Assembly: GCA_015657535.1 (NCBI GenBank)
Contig: JADHZB010001571.1
Coordinates: 27,738 to 89,120, forward strand
Length of the DNA stretch: 61,383 nt
Source: Nephromyces sp. MM_2019
Taxonomy: Eukaryota; Apicomplexa; Aconoidasida; Nephromycida
Direction: 5' to 3'
Position 1 is the stretch's first letter, and each line of letters opens with the position of its first letter. Below are positions 13,901 to 29,500 of the stretch, piece after piece. The position numbers were made by a program, and so were the translations under genes. Below the pieces are notes generated by a model. That model ran no database searches and was not told the DNA's origin. It saw nothing but the letters and a program-made list of their open reading frames with translations.

Positions 13901-16900
13901 CTTTTAGCACCAGCGTGAGATTGGACCTCACCCGATGATTATGAACCGATAAGAGTACTAATTTAGAATAACTGAGCTAAGTATTTTACCAAAAAGATAT
14001 GACCAAAAATTAATGCAGCAACACTAGAAGCTTTCCGAGTGAAATACTGTGCTTTACTCAAGTTTGGAATCTGGTTAACATCTATATCTCTCCTTGAAGC
14101 GAAATTCTAAATGGCAGGGCAAGATTTCTCTGGGTACAGGAACTTTTTGCAGTAGTTGATAGAAAAGTTAACGACAAGATTTCGGGGAATTCTTCTGACG
14201 GGGTGACACAAGGGGCGCACCACAACACGTTAAAGTAACAGTAATTCAGCATGTACTACGGGGGTAATAACGGGAAACTTAAAAAAAACAGGAGCACTTA
14301 TTACTAAGAATTGCCTGCTAATAATACTTTCACCAAGGATTTTTCTGTGTGGCGTATTTCTAGCCTGCTAAATATCCAAGGTTTAAGCTCTGTGTAAAAG
14401 GTTACTCTTGCTATAATAGTCGTAATTTTCATAGGAATTTTTTTTTAAAACATCAGCGTAGCGCTAACTAGCCTTCATAAAAGAATAATTGATTCCACGC
14501 GCTCCTTTCTACATTGCTTTTTGATATCTACTATGTGAATGACTGAGATAAGATGACATGTTCACACAAGCATTTTCCATGGGCAATCTTTGCCATACGA
14601 GGACACCAGAGGGTTATCAAACATTGACTACTTACGTTTCCTCGCTTCGTTCCCGTGCTGTTTGAGGCTAGGGTTAGGCAGTTTGGTAATTTGTTTCTAC
14701 AAGGCCCATCCGCTGCTATGGGCGCTATAGAAGTAAATAACACTGACAACATTCCCAACTATTTGGGCGGCTCCTGTCAACTAGGAGAAATAAATCGTGA
14801 ATAGCGGTGACTATATGGGAATAGCAGCAAGAAGGTTGTGCCCATAGTATGAAATAACTGAAGCCTATGCTTAGGCCATATTTTTGTGAGGACAAGACTA
14901 CCCAAAGTACTAGCTTTACGTCTACGGATATATACGCTCAACTTGTATCTTTTCCATAGCATTGCGAATGCACACCTATTTTTTGCTATTCGTTGGAAAA
15001 ACTGGAATGAGTCACACCCCATCACAGACAAGAGGCTAAAGACGACCAACTACTCGTGTTCGAGGATCTTTTCGCTGAAGCAGCTAAACAAACTCAGTTT
15101 GAAAATGAGAGTGTGAGTTATATCGTTGCTTAGAGCTTAACTGTTCTATGGAATATTCGTATAATTCAAGGATGGGCTACTTACATTTCTGTAGTTTGTA
15201 TGGTAGCCAGCAAAAACGAGGGCTGTCTCGCTGGCCACCTATGTAGGCAAACGTGAATTTTCTTCCACACGTGAGCTTGAAATGTATGCTTGTTTCCTTT
15301 TGGCGTGCCTTCACGTATTGCCAGATACTTTCGGTTGAATACCTTATGTAAAATCTAATACAGGGAATGAGATAAATTTTTCTATATCATGGAGCAGCAT
15401 ACCTGACGTTACACAATAAATGCAACTACCCTAATAAGCAACGTGACCTTAACAAATCTTCAAATGAAATATAACCACAATATACACAAGAAAATTATCG
15501 GAAATTCCCAGCGATAGCACCTGAAACGACGCTACTACAACCATTTCCCGTAGTGTTGGTTGGATATTCTGGAATACAATATATAGTGAGAAGGAAATTT
15601 ACGAGTTGGGTTGCTCGAATAATTTGTAAACTTTTACCAGCCCCTGGTTTTGCCGCCGAATATGTAAGCGCAGGTGTAGCTCATAAGCACTAAATGTGTT
15701 TACTCGTATTGCAAGCATTCACTTGGAAGGAGTTTCGAAAGGTAAAGAACCTTTGTGAGAGGGAGAAAAATTAGCACCGCTTTTATCAAGCATATCAAAA
15801 AAGAAGGAAACGTTGAGAAGTTTCATACAAGAGGGGATGTACAGAAAACACGCTCAAATGGATAATATTAACTGACTCTCAGTAGTAAATAAAAAGTGGA
15901 GCAAAAAATCTTGAGGAGTGCAAATATTTAACGATAGTAGGACAGCACAATTACGATATAAATGCGAGTCAGGGTAGACGCCTACCCTTTTTTTGCCATA
16001 TATATGCTTTTTTTTATGAAGTAGAATTAAGGCCTGAAAGAAAGCGCATAAAATAAATATGATGCTATAGCAGTGTATAAGTGTCTTTTCTTCGGCAGCA
16101 TTGTTCTTTCAATAAATATATTTGATGATGCTGCTTTACGCAAGCCGGCGGTGCGCAGCTAAATAATTCACCTGTGTTCACTTAATGAGCCTTTTTATTG
16201 TTCAGTTGAGGAAAAAGTAAATTACATACTGTAGCTAGCAAGCTTATCGCATAAAAGTGAAATATTGTTTAAAAATTTTAGAGACTGCTGATAGCCATAG
16301 AGATTACGTAAGTTAATTATGCTGTAGTTCAGATTTATTCTCAGCTGCGGGATAAAAAATGATGTAGGAAGGGCAGCATCAGTCTAATGCCCAGCAAATA
16401 GGCATACCCGCTGTGGTTCATTTTTTCATCACAATATAAAAGGTGTAGCAGCATATTAAACCTGATAATTTTAATTTGCACCATGAGGGAAGTTTGAAAA
16501 ATAAATTTTTCAAGCAATTCACTCCTTCATCTCTCGCGAGAAATATCCTACTTTACTGACTTGTAGACTTAAAACTTGTCTTTTATTAAGAATTATAGCG
16601 TGATGATATGATACGATAAAGAGCAGGTTTTTTGCAATAACCAAACACTACTTAGGCGAAAAACGAACCTCTGTGCCCAAACGTATCATCCACAAGGGAA
16701 GAAAATAAAGCAAACGCTAGTCTATACCCCATAAATAGAAATGATAGAGTTTAGAGAGGGTTGACTAAGTTAGGTCTAGATGTCAAAATGTACATTTTAA
16801 TGCAGGCTAAAGTAGCTCATACTGTTCGATAATAGCTTTGGTAAGACGGAGAAAAAGTAGCGTCCAGATTTTTCTGCTGGTGTATGGAATTCTTTCATTA

Positions 16901-19900
16901 CTCTCATCCACAGGCTTTCACTTTAAATCAGAAGCTGAGTAGCAACCGCAACGCCTTTAATATTGCATATCATAGACTGCTCGCATGCGATTTCTCATTG
17001 TCATATAATTTGCTAAGTTTATCAAGCATCAAATGGTGGTTTAATTCCGACTGATTTCGACGAATCCAGCAGATGAAAAATTCATTTTCTGTCATGTCAA
17101 GCGTAGAAAGAGAAGCACGTGTGACGGAGCCACATATTGAAATTCAACTCTAGCTGAAACTAGCGCTTCACTCAATGGCAGAAAAAATACAACACGTTCA
17201 ATTAAAAACTAGAATCCGTTACACGATATAAGTAGCACTCTAACTGCATGGTAGAAAGTTGCCAAAGCTATTCATGATATAAAAACGGTCAGTTATCTCG
17301 AGCATTACTGGGAGAGTTTTTTTTATTGCATAAAATCTTAAAATGAATAAAAGACAAAACCTTAACACAATTACCCGGTACATGACTATTAGGGCTTAGT
17401 TACATGTGCTCCATTCCATTTTAGTGACAGAAGTTCTCACGTACGCAGCAATTAAAAAGCTAAGCGAAAATGTCACAAATTTTGAAGAGACTTCAGCAAC
17501 AAGCCAAAATGAGTTTACAGCTATGTTAGAAAAGGAGCTAAGGAAAAGCACTTTGTAATCACAGGATAAGGTATTACATTTTGAATTGTTATTTTGATTC
17601 GGAAAAAAATTATGTCACCTTCAAAATCATAATGGTTACACGTGTAGGCATTATAGGTAGTAAATAGTAATAAGAATCCTATCTAAGTTAAGATTATCAC
17701 GTTGATGCATACTTTCTTCTGATGTTATTTCCATACCCCAAGTTCTTCGCCCTTCTTATCCTCATGCACTAAAAAATGTAGCTGCTGGAATGATATCTAC
17801 ACCTCAAATACAAAATACACGGTCATAGGGTATCTGCAGGCGCGCATAACCTCTAAGTAACCTTTGCTAACCTTTTTTAAAAATACTGCATTACAACATA
17901 AACATGTGCCTCCAACGCGTGCGAATTATTATATCTTAACTCAGGGTATGATACTTTTATTATTCTTGGAAAATATGAAGCTTTAAACTCTGCAGCTATT
18001 CAACGAGAATAGAAGCATTTTATATTGCGATAAAGCTGGGCTCCAAGACTCTAGCACATTCAATAAATATACAGCTAATAATTTTCAGAGAGCATACGCA
18101 CCTAAGAACACACGCATGCGCCTAAATATGCTAAATACATCTAGGCGAACAGCTACGTACAGTTTTCCTTCTTACCTAAGCTTCGTGCACGTCATAACAT
18201 GCGATAGTTTCAAGAGATTAGATTTTCTCCACCACTTTTGAAGTGTCAGCGTCTCATTACGACGCGTAAAGGAAAAACACACCAGCAAATTACAAGATAT
18301 AGCCTTGCGGAGCCTATGTGTATTTTGCTCCCCTGAAGTAAAATATGGGTTATCTGCAGAGCGAAAGCAGAATTTTTTTAATGGCAAACAAAGTTATTGG
18401 GACACAAAATATGCTTTGAATACTTCTTTTAAACAGTGACTTAAGCGTTCGTATAGGAGATTTCTTCTTATGTAGCTGCCACCTTATTAAAAAAAATGTA
18501 TAATCGTAGCGCTGATACATTGAACTACTATAATTTATACGCAGAGATTTTAATTCTGGTACTGTCGCAGATAATTTCAACATTAACGTGACGCAGCGAT
18601 TACTGGAATGGATTTAAGGGCAGCAGACGTTACTTTCTTCCGCGGTAAGTAGGCAGCTGACCATGGATCACTCAAAATGCATATGATGACAGAAGAAATG
18701 CGTTAGCAAAACTTTGTGTAACGCATAGTTTAAAGTCGATGATTATCAACTCCACAAAAGATTTGGAAAAAAAAGGATTTGAATTAAGGAAAACATAGAA
18801 TAATGGAAAGTGGGAGAAAGGCTAAGCAGTATTGGAGATTTTAAATAGTGTCATTTAGATCAACAGGTTGAAAGTATTAACAAGCTGTTGAAATATCTTG
18901 CAAATTGCAGGCGCATGAATTCTAACTTATAAAAAACTTAGCAAGGTATTCATACGAAGCTGTTCACTATATTCTTAATACTGGAGCCATTGTTCCTCTC
19001 ATTCCAATTATCTCCACTAATGAATTTTCAGATGTTGTGCAGGAAATGCGCTATAACACGCGAGAGATAAACAGGTAATTTTCTCTTTTTATACTGCACA
19101 TAAATTCAAACATACCATACAAGGGTTTTAATTGTAATCAGATGCACAAGTATAGCGAGGACATTATTTTATTTTCAAGTCGATTTAGATGCTAAAATAC
19201 AAAGCAGTAGCTCAGCGAGAGGTGAACTATCCTGTGCACGAAAAGGTCCGAATGCGCTAAGCTTCCATGACCTTTTTAATCACTGCAGAGGGTATAATTT
19301 AGCTCAACTCAGCTATCAACACAGATAGGTATAGAGGATGTGATCGTTGACAAGAGGTAGTGTACTAGTTATTCTAAACATGAAGTTGTACCAAGCGCAT
19401 AAATGGAAGCTCTTTTGAGGGATAAGAAATAAGAAAAAGTACGAAGGATCAGATAATAATGGAAAGAGGAGCGAGAACGCAGCGATTAAAAACGCAGCAT
19501 TGAATAAGTACTAAGAGAATAAAAGATGGTGTAAGAAACAAGAGCGAATAACTCCAAAAAAAAATTCTTTAAAAATAAAAACAATAAAGCAAAAAAAGGG
19601 TAAAGCCAGCATACCAAGCTTAGTACTTCTTAGCAAACAATGCATAGGAATAGAATAATCACAATCTGAGCAAGATTCGTAATAGGAAGATCATAACAGA
19701 CGATATTAACCTCCAATGTGGTCATCTTCCGTTCGTTTCTTCCGAAATTCTTGAAAGCACTTATAGCGATATTTATATATCGTCACATCAATTATCCGGT
19801 ATGAAGTTTAAAATTTTGGGTCGAATTATTTGCAGCTAAATAATTAATACATCGGATAAATAATTTTCAAATTTTATACAAAAACTATCAAAGAAAATAT

Positions 19901-20500
19901 TTTCAGGCCCAAATATATTGAAAGGCCAGAAAGATATATCGGACGAACTGTAAGAAGCTAATAAGCGTTTGCTCGGGAAACCGATTTCTATAAATATTTA
20001 AGTACACAGCTAAGCCATTTGAAAAAAGTGTTTACTCTAATGAGTGTGCATGCATCAATGCGCAATACACTACCACACACTTTTCACCTCTGTAGGTGGA
20101 TTTTTTTTTGGCGTCAGAAATGACGCATAAGTTTCGATAGAACTTGTAGAGCGGGCTATTCGTGTATATGCTAGGAAATCAGCATTTCACCACACGCAAG
20201 TGCAGCATTTAAAGTAAACGCTCCCTCCCATTGGTATATTTTGATGTAAAATACAATAGATGATTTTGCGTGATTAATTCTGATTGTGAAATCTGGAATA
20301 TACCAGCTCGAATAAATCTTATGCATCGCCGGTATAAAGCAAATGTGACGCTAAATTTCAGAGCTAATTATGACAGCTGAAATTTCAGGATTAATTGGCT
20401 AATTTTTTTTTTCGTCTCTACTTTTTCTTTCTTCATGTTTTTCATCTCCCACGCAGCAACTTTTTCATCAACTTATTCATGCGTAATGGTATGTGTTAAA
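10990..20500. other. AT-rich, microsatellite-free block without a supported gene
   Basis: Almost no CA/TG tracts, unlike both flanks. Short open frames occur on both strands but none has convincing splice partners. A somewhat richer patch at 11190-11400 has an open minus frame of 66 codons but no family signature; I checked it for tRNA-like arms and found none. The block could be intergenic, or could hold upstream introns of the orphan gene that becomes visible at 20502. Confidence 0.5.
14636..14724 (-). other. Candidate isolated exon
   Basis: On the minus strand an AG-bounded stretch runs open into a strong GTAAGT donor at 14635. It reads PIAADGPCRNKLPNCLTLA then SNSTGTKRGN. No partner exon was found and no family is recognised. 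It stands out because little else in 11-20 kb looks coding. Confidence 0.2.
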
Positions 20501-20501
20501 G

Positions 20502-23500
20502 GATCCTGAAATAGGATATTCTGTTTGTCATCAAACCTCGGATATAGTTGAACCAGAGTTGTGTGAGGTTTATGGCACATACTACGGCACAACAGGCAGC
20601 ATTCTCACGGTAAGCTTCCCGTATGTGGGTAAGCAGCGTGGTCATACATACGCAAATATTCACACTTCTGCATGCTTTTCTACGCCAGACCACCCGTGTT
20701 CATTGCTTAGACATTTTGCTTCTATCCGTTGGCTTTAGCTGATTAGCGCCTAGGTAAATTTTCGCATTGTTCTTTTTATATACTTTTTTGGGATTTCAAA
20801 GATTAGTATACGCGGTTATGTCTGTGTGGATAACCTGCATAGATACACAACTGTAGGTGCATGTGTATCTATAGCATTACTTTTACTTCTCTCAGTTTTT
20901 TTCCGCATGTCACTTCTTCAGCTTACTATCCAGCCTGCCAATAAATTTGGAGAATTCATCAACCCTTGCTGTGAAGACTTTAGGGCCTTTATATTGTACT
21001 CTAGCGAAAGCTTTCCTTCCAAAGATGGAATGAAGCAAGAAGTTCCTGATACTTTAGCAAAGGATTTTTTTTTCGATAAAAAAAATAGGAAGGCCTGTGA
21101 AATCCTTGATAAATTGATTAAAAGTTTCTCAAAGCAAGGGCAGGATGTCCTTTTTCTTGAATGCCCCATTTACTGGAGCCTAGACTACATGACATGCGAA
21201 GTAAGCTAGGAAAAGGGGGAATTCAATTAGTGCGTTTTTTTTGCTAAATGTGCAGTGAAAATGGTTTAATGGAGAAACTTGGAACAATAAAATAAATAAG
21301 GGTGACATTGAATATATGTAACATGCATAAAGCTTATTAGGTACCAGGGTACGATTTACTGATGCGTTTGAAGTCCGGGTGATTACTTTAGACACTATGG
21401 TAATTTTAACTAGAAAAAATATAACGGGGAAATGCACGACTAATTGATATAGGGTTTATTTACATTAGAGGTGGCATTGTAGATAGTTGGTACGGTTAGT
21501 AAACTGTGCCACTCTACCTGCTTGATTTCGTAGAATAACCGGAATACGCATTTTTCTTTTGAAAAGCAATACAGCTGAGGCTATCGTGATGTGGAACCAG
21601 TGGTTATCTAAGCATCATTAAAGGTTTCAAATGCTATGCATATACGATTATGGCACTTTTTTATTCCATTTCGTGTTGAGAATTATTCAATTATCCCAGT
21701 ATGCTGATTGAAATTAAGAGTAGCTATACTTCGGACTTATTTTTGCCTAGAAAACTAGTAACTTAATGGTATGTCACGGTCGTATTCATCCATCAGAGAG
21801 CCATTATTCCTCATAAAATAATGTTTTTCTTTCCTCATGCCTTCTACCTCGATGCTTCTCTTTGTGCCTACTCACAATAATTGCATGGATACTTTGCATG
21901 TTCTTTAATGTAGGCAGTTTGTATCCTGTTTCATCGCTGTAAGAGCTGTACAATGCGAAGATTTTACTCAGCATGTCTACTCGAAGATTTGAACACCCCC
22001 TTCAATTTATGCTTATAGTTTTATTAATATGAATAATGTACCTACCATCGATTATGGGCAGGCAGTCAATTTCTCTAATAAAAGAAACACTATGAGATAG
22101 AAAATCATTCCCTGTGTGACTATATTGCTAGGTTCGATATCTGAGTGAACTACCAGGAAAATTCGATATGCATATAGTGCATAAGAACAGTCACTTTGTG
22201 GCAGGTAAATCATGGCCAGAAAAGAAAGTGGGTATAAATTGCTCTACATGCAAGATAACTATAAAAAGAAAAAGATATACACAGTAGAAATGCAAAGACT
22301 GAAATGACTGATAAGAAGAAGCAATGGAAGAAATCATTGGTGACAAGCAAATAAAAGACATTGCATTCGTGAGGATGCCTAAAATTTGTTACCCCCAGTG
22401 ACAACGAAGAAATAAATAAATGACACCAAGAACACAATATAACGAAAGGGAGAATGTTATTAAAAAGACCTTGGTATATGCGTAAACCATGCTAGCAAAT
22501 ATTAACCGCCCGCCCCGGGGCATGCAGCTTTCCATGTATCTCCGTGTTGTCTTTCACTGTAAAGCATTAGACGTATTCGAAGCATTAAAGCGAGTTAATA
22601 GTACCAAGCGGTTTCCCAGCCATATACTGCATCAATGTTTTGCTATTAAGCACTTTTATTGCAAGATCGATGTGATTAACGAAGCTAGCCGATTATAACA
22701 GGTTTTTGCTCTATTTGCGTATTTTCCTTTTAAAAACTGAATGGATGTCTGCAAAATTATATTTCAAGCATAGTTCTACCACGAGCGTGGAAAGCTGCAA
22801 ACCATTTATTTCAATAGCTGTAATACTCAGGCTCTCCTTTTCCTATTACTATCATACCGGGTTACATCTTTCCGAAACAGTGTGTGCTCAGCCTCGCAGG
22901 TAAAGCGGTTCAGCGGACAATACTCTATTCGAGAACGTTCTGTACCAATATATGCTTGTATGAATGCTGCAGCTCTACAAGATTAGCTACGTGCTACCCG
23001 TTATTGCCTCAATATGTGCAAAAAAAAGTGAAATATTGGCTTGAAAGTATATCAAGTCCCTTCGCCTTGGAAGTGGCCAATTAATTATTGCTTTCAATTT
23101 TGAAAGCATATAATAGTGTATTTATAAATAGGCATATGGCACTACAGCACGTATACGCATCCGAGTAATATGTACTATTTAGAAAATGCGCATGAACTGG
23201 CGCAAACTTGCGCGTAGAGAGTCATGGTTACGAGCCTACAAGTCCTTAAGCTGAACTTAACGAAAGCCAGCATCGTATTTTTCCCGCATGATTCGGGCTT
23301 CAGAACAGTTTTTGCAAGCTTTCTAATCTACATTAGGAATGTTAAAGGCCTTAAAACTGTTAAGATGCAGCGCTGCAACTCCTTCAACTTCGCATCGCAC
23401 TGTAACATATGAGCTTTCTTTTCCGTATAGAAGACGACTACGTCAGCAGTATTACTGAGATGAACGTCCGTGGGGTGAGTTTTCTTACTCGATATAAAAA

Positions 23501-26500
23501 ATGTATGCCTCTCGATTCCTTTTGATTTTAATAATCTTCTGCATTACGATTGTAACACTTTTGGTATTGAAGTCATTAATCTTTTTAGCCTTGTTTATAA
23601 ATTTTGTTTATACCATCTTAAGTTACTGTGCCCAGTGACAGAAGAAGTTACTCTTTTTCAAGTACCACTTTTATTTCCCGCTTTCTATTTTGTGCTTTTT
23701 TGCCTTTTCTCTATATTAATCTTTTGCTATTCCTTCTCTCTGGTTATTACCATCGTATTTTTTTTAAACCTGACTCTAAGTGCTTGTTTTTTTTCGTTGG
23801 TGTTGCTTCCTGGTTAAATCTTTGTTCATGCGGTGATATTATCTTCTAAAGGATATTAAAAAAAAAATTTTCAGGATGGCTTTTTTTTAATTTTCTCTTG
23901 CACAAAGAATAGTTAAAGCAAAAAATAAGTATCAAATCATTGTCTTCACGCTTAAAGAAAGTTTTATTGAAAAAACGCAAACAAGCATTAGCACGAAGGG
24001 TGCAGAGCGGGAATTAGTTAAGAAACACAGGAAGTTTATGTGGAATATTAAGTAGTTTTGGCGTACCAGAGGCATAAAAGCGCACTGATCCTGGAAGACA
24101 AACTATAAGAAGCTGCAACTCGGTGCGAACTTCGTATGTGATGATTAAAGAAATGAATAGTGTGCCATTACATACGAACATAAAAAAAAATTGCAGAATA
24201 GGATTAAGAAGTTGCTTTTTTTAAAAATAATGAGTTGCTGTGTCGCTATTCAGGTGCTTCAAATTCAAAGTAGGGACATCTATGGAAACAATCTTCCAAG
24301 GTGGGAAAAGATGTCTATCATGACATAATCTATAAAAATAGAAGCGCTCACTTTATTACGGGATAGAGCAAGAATATGGAATGAGATATTCTCGCAGAGC
24401 GAGCGAAAATACCCGAGTTTTTTTAAGGATTAAAGTGATAGCCTTGTACTTTAATTAAATTAAAAAAGCAAAAGTGGAATCTGGGCGTGGAAAAATTATC
24501 TGCAACATGCATTTTCAAGTTCTATCAGGATGAGCAATATGGCTTGAACATACCTTTATGTTGGCGCTAGTATTTTCACACCCTTATATGCGCTTGAGAA
24601 TATCTTTAGTTCTTTTCATGCCCGCAATCACTAATAGGTAGGTACTTCAGACGAGCTGTATTATTAAGCAACCGTCTTTGTAAAGATTTCCAGTTTTAAA
24701 ATACAAGTTTTCTAACCTCCTCGTATGCCTTTCTTTAACTTGATCGAAACAAATATGGACATCCATAAAAATGTAAGCTTCTTCTTTCTAGCTTTTTTAA
24801 TTATATACTATATATTTCAGTAATAAGCATGCTGTCTTCTTAGTGGCGGAGCAAACTTTTACGTCGAAGCAATCGGTTCAATAAAGGCTACCGAAGTAAA
24901 AGACCATGCAAATGGCCGGGTAACATACAACTGGGGAAATGGGTGTTACCCATAAAGCTAGAGACAGAGGCGTGCAATATAACACGCTGAAATAAATTAG
25001 TAGGGGAAAATTGCCAAAAAAACTGCTTTAAATATTGTTTTTTAGCTATGTAATATAAGCTATACCTGCAAATACATCTAAAAAAGTTAGAAAATCAAAA
25101 ATGTAATTGAAAAAGGTCATGCATTAAAACCTGTGCTCCAAAGCATGAAAATTGAAGTTACCGTATTTTTCAGGCATGAGTGCGTAGTGTCTAGCAATAC
25201 TCATCGCATAGTCATGAATTTTTCTGACTATGAAATTGTAGAGAAGAGGATGAAAAAGTTTATTTCGTAGCCTTCATCATGCTGACTTTAGTTTATGACA
25301 GCTGAAGTAACTCGGTACAAATGTTCCTATTCTTGTCCGCGTACATATATCTGTGTACTTCCCACAAAGTGCTTACGTAAACTACACCAATGCTTGTCGA
25401 AGCATGCGTATGGTTGCAAGTGTATGTTTAAGTGTATGAATATACTCGTTTAAGTTTTGAGCAGATGATGGGAATGCCCATTGTGCGTGTGAGTTGAGGT
25501 GTGCGCGTATGTGCGCGAGTTTTAGATGCGTATGTATGCGATATATTTCACGTGTCTGCCTCAACTTTTTTGTGCAGCTAATTTACGTCTATTTTGATGA
25601 GAGCGTACTTGAGTCTATTGCAGAGTGCTCATCCAAAGCGTATGCTGTCAGCTAGATAGTGGGCATGAGTGGCTAATTTTTTTAATCCCAATATCAACGA
25701 TGCCTTTGCTTACAGTACTCAATTGTTTTTCACTTGCTTGAAAACTGGGAGACGAAAGGAATACGGGAGATACACGGTATTGGACTTCATAATTGTGCGG
25801 ATCTTCACAGTTACTATACTTGACAGAAAAAAAATGCTCTATACAACAAAATGATGTGTCACCCGTTGAAATCCTGATGCCGCAAGCAATTAAATTTTTA
25901 CTGCTATATTCTCAACTTTTTGGCGCTTTAACGTGCATGAGTGCAATTAGGGAATAATGTATGCAAGCATATTTTTTTGCACTATGCAACACCACAGAAG
26001 CCCAGCTGCATTCTTCAAGCTATATCTCAATAATATGACCGACAAAAGAAAACATTATGGTAAAATATATTCGCTAGTGCAAGTTGAAATAGCTTTCGCA
26101 TGTATTTCAAAAATTTTATAGCTTATGAAAGTGCCCCCAAACTTCACGATGTGTAGTTACACCACAAATAACAGCTTAAACGCAAGAAGTAGTTAATGAC
26201 GTAGGCACTTGCATGAAAGATACCGAAAAGCACCGCAATAAAAGCGTCCTGACAAACAACCGACAAAATTAATTCACTAAAAAATAAGATAAGCTAACCT
26301 GAAGCTCTATATCTACATTAGAAAGTCCTAAAAAATCAAGCCTATTACATGTACATGGCCAAGGCGTAATTTATTAACGCGATGATTATTTTAAATCATG
26401 AAAAAGTATTCTCTGTTTTGTGATGATAAGTTTCTCTCGACGGCGAAAGCATAAGAAATTCCCCCTTTAAAAGTGACTTCTTCGAAGAATGGATAACAAG

Positions 26501-29500
26501 AAAGAATGCGCCAATCGGAACTCGCAAAAATTACCAGGTAGTTGTGAAGCCGTAGGAGCGTATATCATTTTCATCTCATAGCCAAGCAGGAATGATGGCA
26601 AAGCGTAATACATACTAGCTTATGAAAATATGCGTAGCACACATTAAATTGCATTAGTACAGTCGTAGATACGTGAGCACGCTAATTTCATTGAATGTGC
26701 GCAAGTAATCGTGAAAATAACAAGATTTCCATTGCCAAATTCAACCGACAAGCATAGAAAAGCACTAGCCAACTAAACTATGTCGCTCTGCAAGGGTCCA
26801 ATAGAGAGTATCATGCAATTATGTTTAGTAAGTCAGCGATTACTTTAAAAGTGAGTCTGAACGAATTCCAAAACAAGCGAGCTAATATGAGAACGTAGCT
26901 AGCCTTTTGAAAAGCAAAATATTACGCCACATGCATTCACGAATTTAGGCATACATATAAAAGAAACATATTTGCGCATAAGTATAGAGAAATCGAAATC
27001 GATAGGTAACCAAAATCATATGTACAAATATTCACCTAAAAAATGTACACCTACACCTGGATATGCAGATGTGCTTTAAAGCTGTACCAATGTTCGTAAT
27101 ATCCTTATAGGCCAAGCACTCCGCTACGTTGAACATCTTAAACGAGAACTTTGAGACTGTTAATCCTGTTGCTGGACTGAAACGCCTACGAGATACAGTT
27201 CTAAAATTCATAGACGAAAATAGATTTCAAGCAAATCTTATCTTGCCCAGCCTTCCTCTATTTCCAAGTGATGCATATTCAAATGAAGTGCTGGCGAAAA
27301 TTCCCGATAAACTGGCTACGCTGACGGTACTGGGGAGTGCAAGCTGAATGCAAGAAGAGGAGGGGTATTTAGTGAGCTGGGCAAGGGGTAAGAGTACGAA
27401 AGACTACCAGGAAGACGTGTAGAAAAGGTGGGGTGTGAAAGGAGATAAGTGAAAAAGAAGGTAACAAATTTTTATAGGGCAAGAGAAAGAAGATGAGCAA
27501 AAAGAGGAGCGTTGTACGCAATTTATCAATAAAAACTGGAGCAACATAAGATCTATTAGAAAGGGGTGCAAAAGCAGAAGTAAAAGCATGAAGAAAAGGA
27601 GTAGCAAATGATTGATTATCAAATTAATGAGTAGCAGCGTTGGGAAACGAGTTATCAAGTCTATTAAATAAGTCAGGAGGGCAAAAAAATATACAGCAAT
27701 TCGGGTTTGACTTGAAATCTCCTCTAATTTTATTCAATAAGTTCACTGTATTTTGTGATTTTTTCAGTATTAACTTCACATCATGTATGACTTCCCCACA
27801 GAATCTTTCCTGCCAAAAGCAGCTTTCTGGTACGTTGTCGCTGAAAGTTTGAGGTAACGGTGCTAGGTATACCCGTGCGTACAAAGTTAATTTTGATAAA
27901 GCGGATATGTGTGCTCTATTTATGCGAAAACTCCTACCTCGTATTAGAAAAGTAGACTGGCTAAGATTGCTCACTCTCAAGTTCATAAGTGATGAGTCTC
28001 ATTACTTTGCTTTGGATTCCTAATGGTTTCAAGTGACATAGTTGATCACACAAAAGAAAAAAAAGAGGAAGTAATTAATAAAAATGCAAATTTAAAAAAA
28101 AAAAATGTTTTTTGCTTCGTAAAAACTCCTAATTTTCTTAAACATGAGATAACCTGATGCAGCCTATCGGAAAAAACTACAAGCTGCCGCGGAAAGCGCT
28201 CTAATGAGACAGGTAATGAGTTGAAACGCTTATTTTGCGACTATTTTTGCTGCTGTCACAAGAATTATTACCGGGGACATGCTATAGCTGTACAATAAGC
28301 TGGTGAATATGTGAATTTTCACAAATAATGGCGGTTTTTAGACTTTCTAGAAAATCAAGCTTTTGGGCGCGAGTTGCATTTATACTTGAAATTCTCCTCG
28401 GACAGTAGAATCAGCACGTTTTCATGGAGTTCAGTATATTTTATTGTTTCATCTCTAGACTTCCCTCTTCATAGGAAAAATTACTGGACCTGGAGAGGGG
28501 TCTAAACAAGTATCTTTCAGAGAATGCAGATATTGAGGCTTTGGAGGAGAGCGTTACGCAGCACTCTGACGTCATGGAAGATTCAAAGGAGGTGAAAAGC
28601 AGTGAAGCACAAATCTTTAAAGATGTGACAAGCGAAGATATGAAAAAAAAATACTCCCATCTAAAAAAATAGACTTAATAGCAAGCATAGAATTAAATGG
28701 ACCACAAAACGTGCTCGGAAAGTAGTGCAAAGTCATTTATTTACTGCAGATGATTATAAGATACCTCAGTAATACACAAAAGCGCTGCAAAGTATACTTG
28801 TAAAAGCCCTGCATCTTATGCGCGAGTATTTTGGCACACATTACGGTCTTATGCCTACTTGCACGTAACGAATCACTCCCCTGTGCAAATTAATGCGGTA
28901 AAATAGACATCATCAGAGTGAGTAAAAGAGCCACGTTACGTAAGGAGCATTACCTGGCATAAAAACTACAGCTTCTAATAATTGGCTAAGGAGGCATATG
29001 CAAGCCACGCGTAGTTATGTAAACATAAGGACGTAGCTTCATAGCCATACATCAGTGCCACTTCTGCGCTCCACACTGCAAATGCTTTCAAGAAACTGCT
29101 TAATCATTTCCGTGTAGATTAAAGGCAAACTAGGGATGTTGTACGAGGCAGTAAATGCCCAGAAGTTGATATCCTTGCCTTTCGATGTTGACATTTACGA
29201 CGTTGGTACAATAAGAACCACTCAGACGAAGCTCCATGAGAATCTGAAGCAGGTACCGTTTAAAGCCGGAAAGTGCATACTTTTTCTAGAATCTACGCGC
29301 ATAGCCATATATACTTTGAGCCAACGAAAGATATATGATCACGTAGACTTACAACCTCGCCGGTGCCAGTTTACATACAGGCCTTCGAAGGCTTTCTTCG
29401 ACCTGCATCCCTCGGGTGAATCGCATTCTCAAGAATGCGTATCCGCCTAGCACATTTTTGTATACTCGTAAATACATGCATATAATTAACTACTTACGAA

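Noticed and set aside
14777..15116. Overlapping 90- and 76-codon frames
   Set aside because: Both strands are open without splice signals or recognisable sequence; I could not separate either from chance.
22489..23478. Possible extra exons of the orphan gene in its 5.9-kb intron
   Set aside because: The frame at 23224-23412 and the GTGAGT-bounded mini-exon near 23430-23477 create a stop codon when joined, so they cannot be added in frame.
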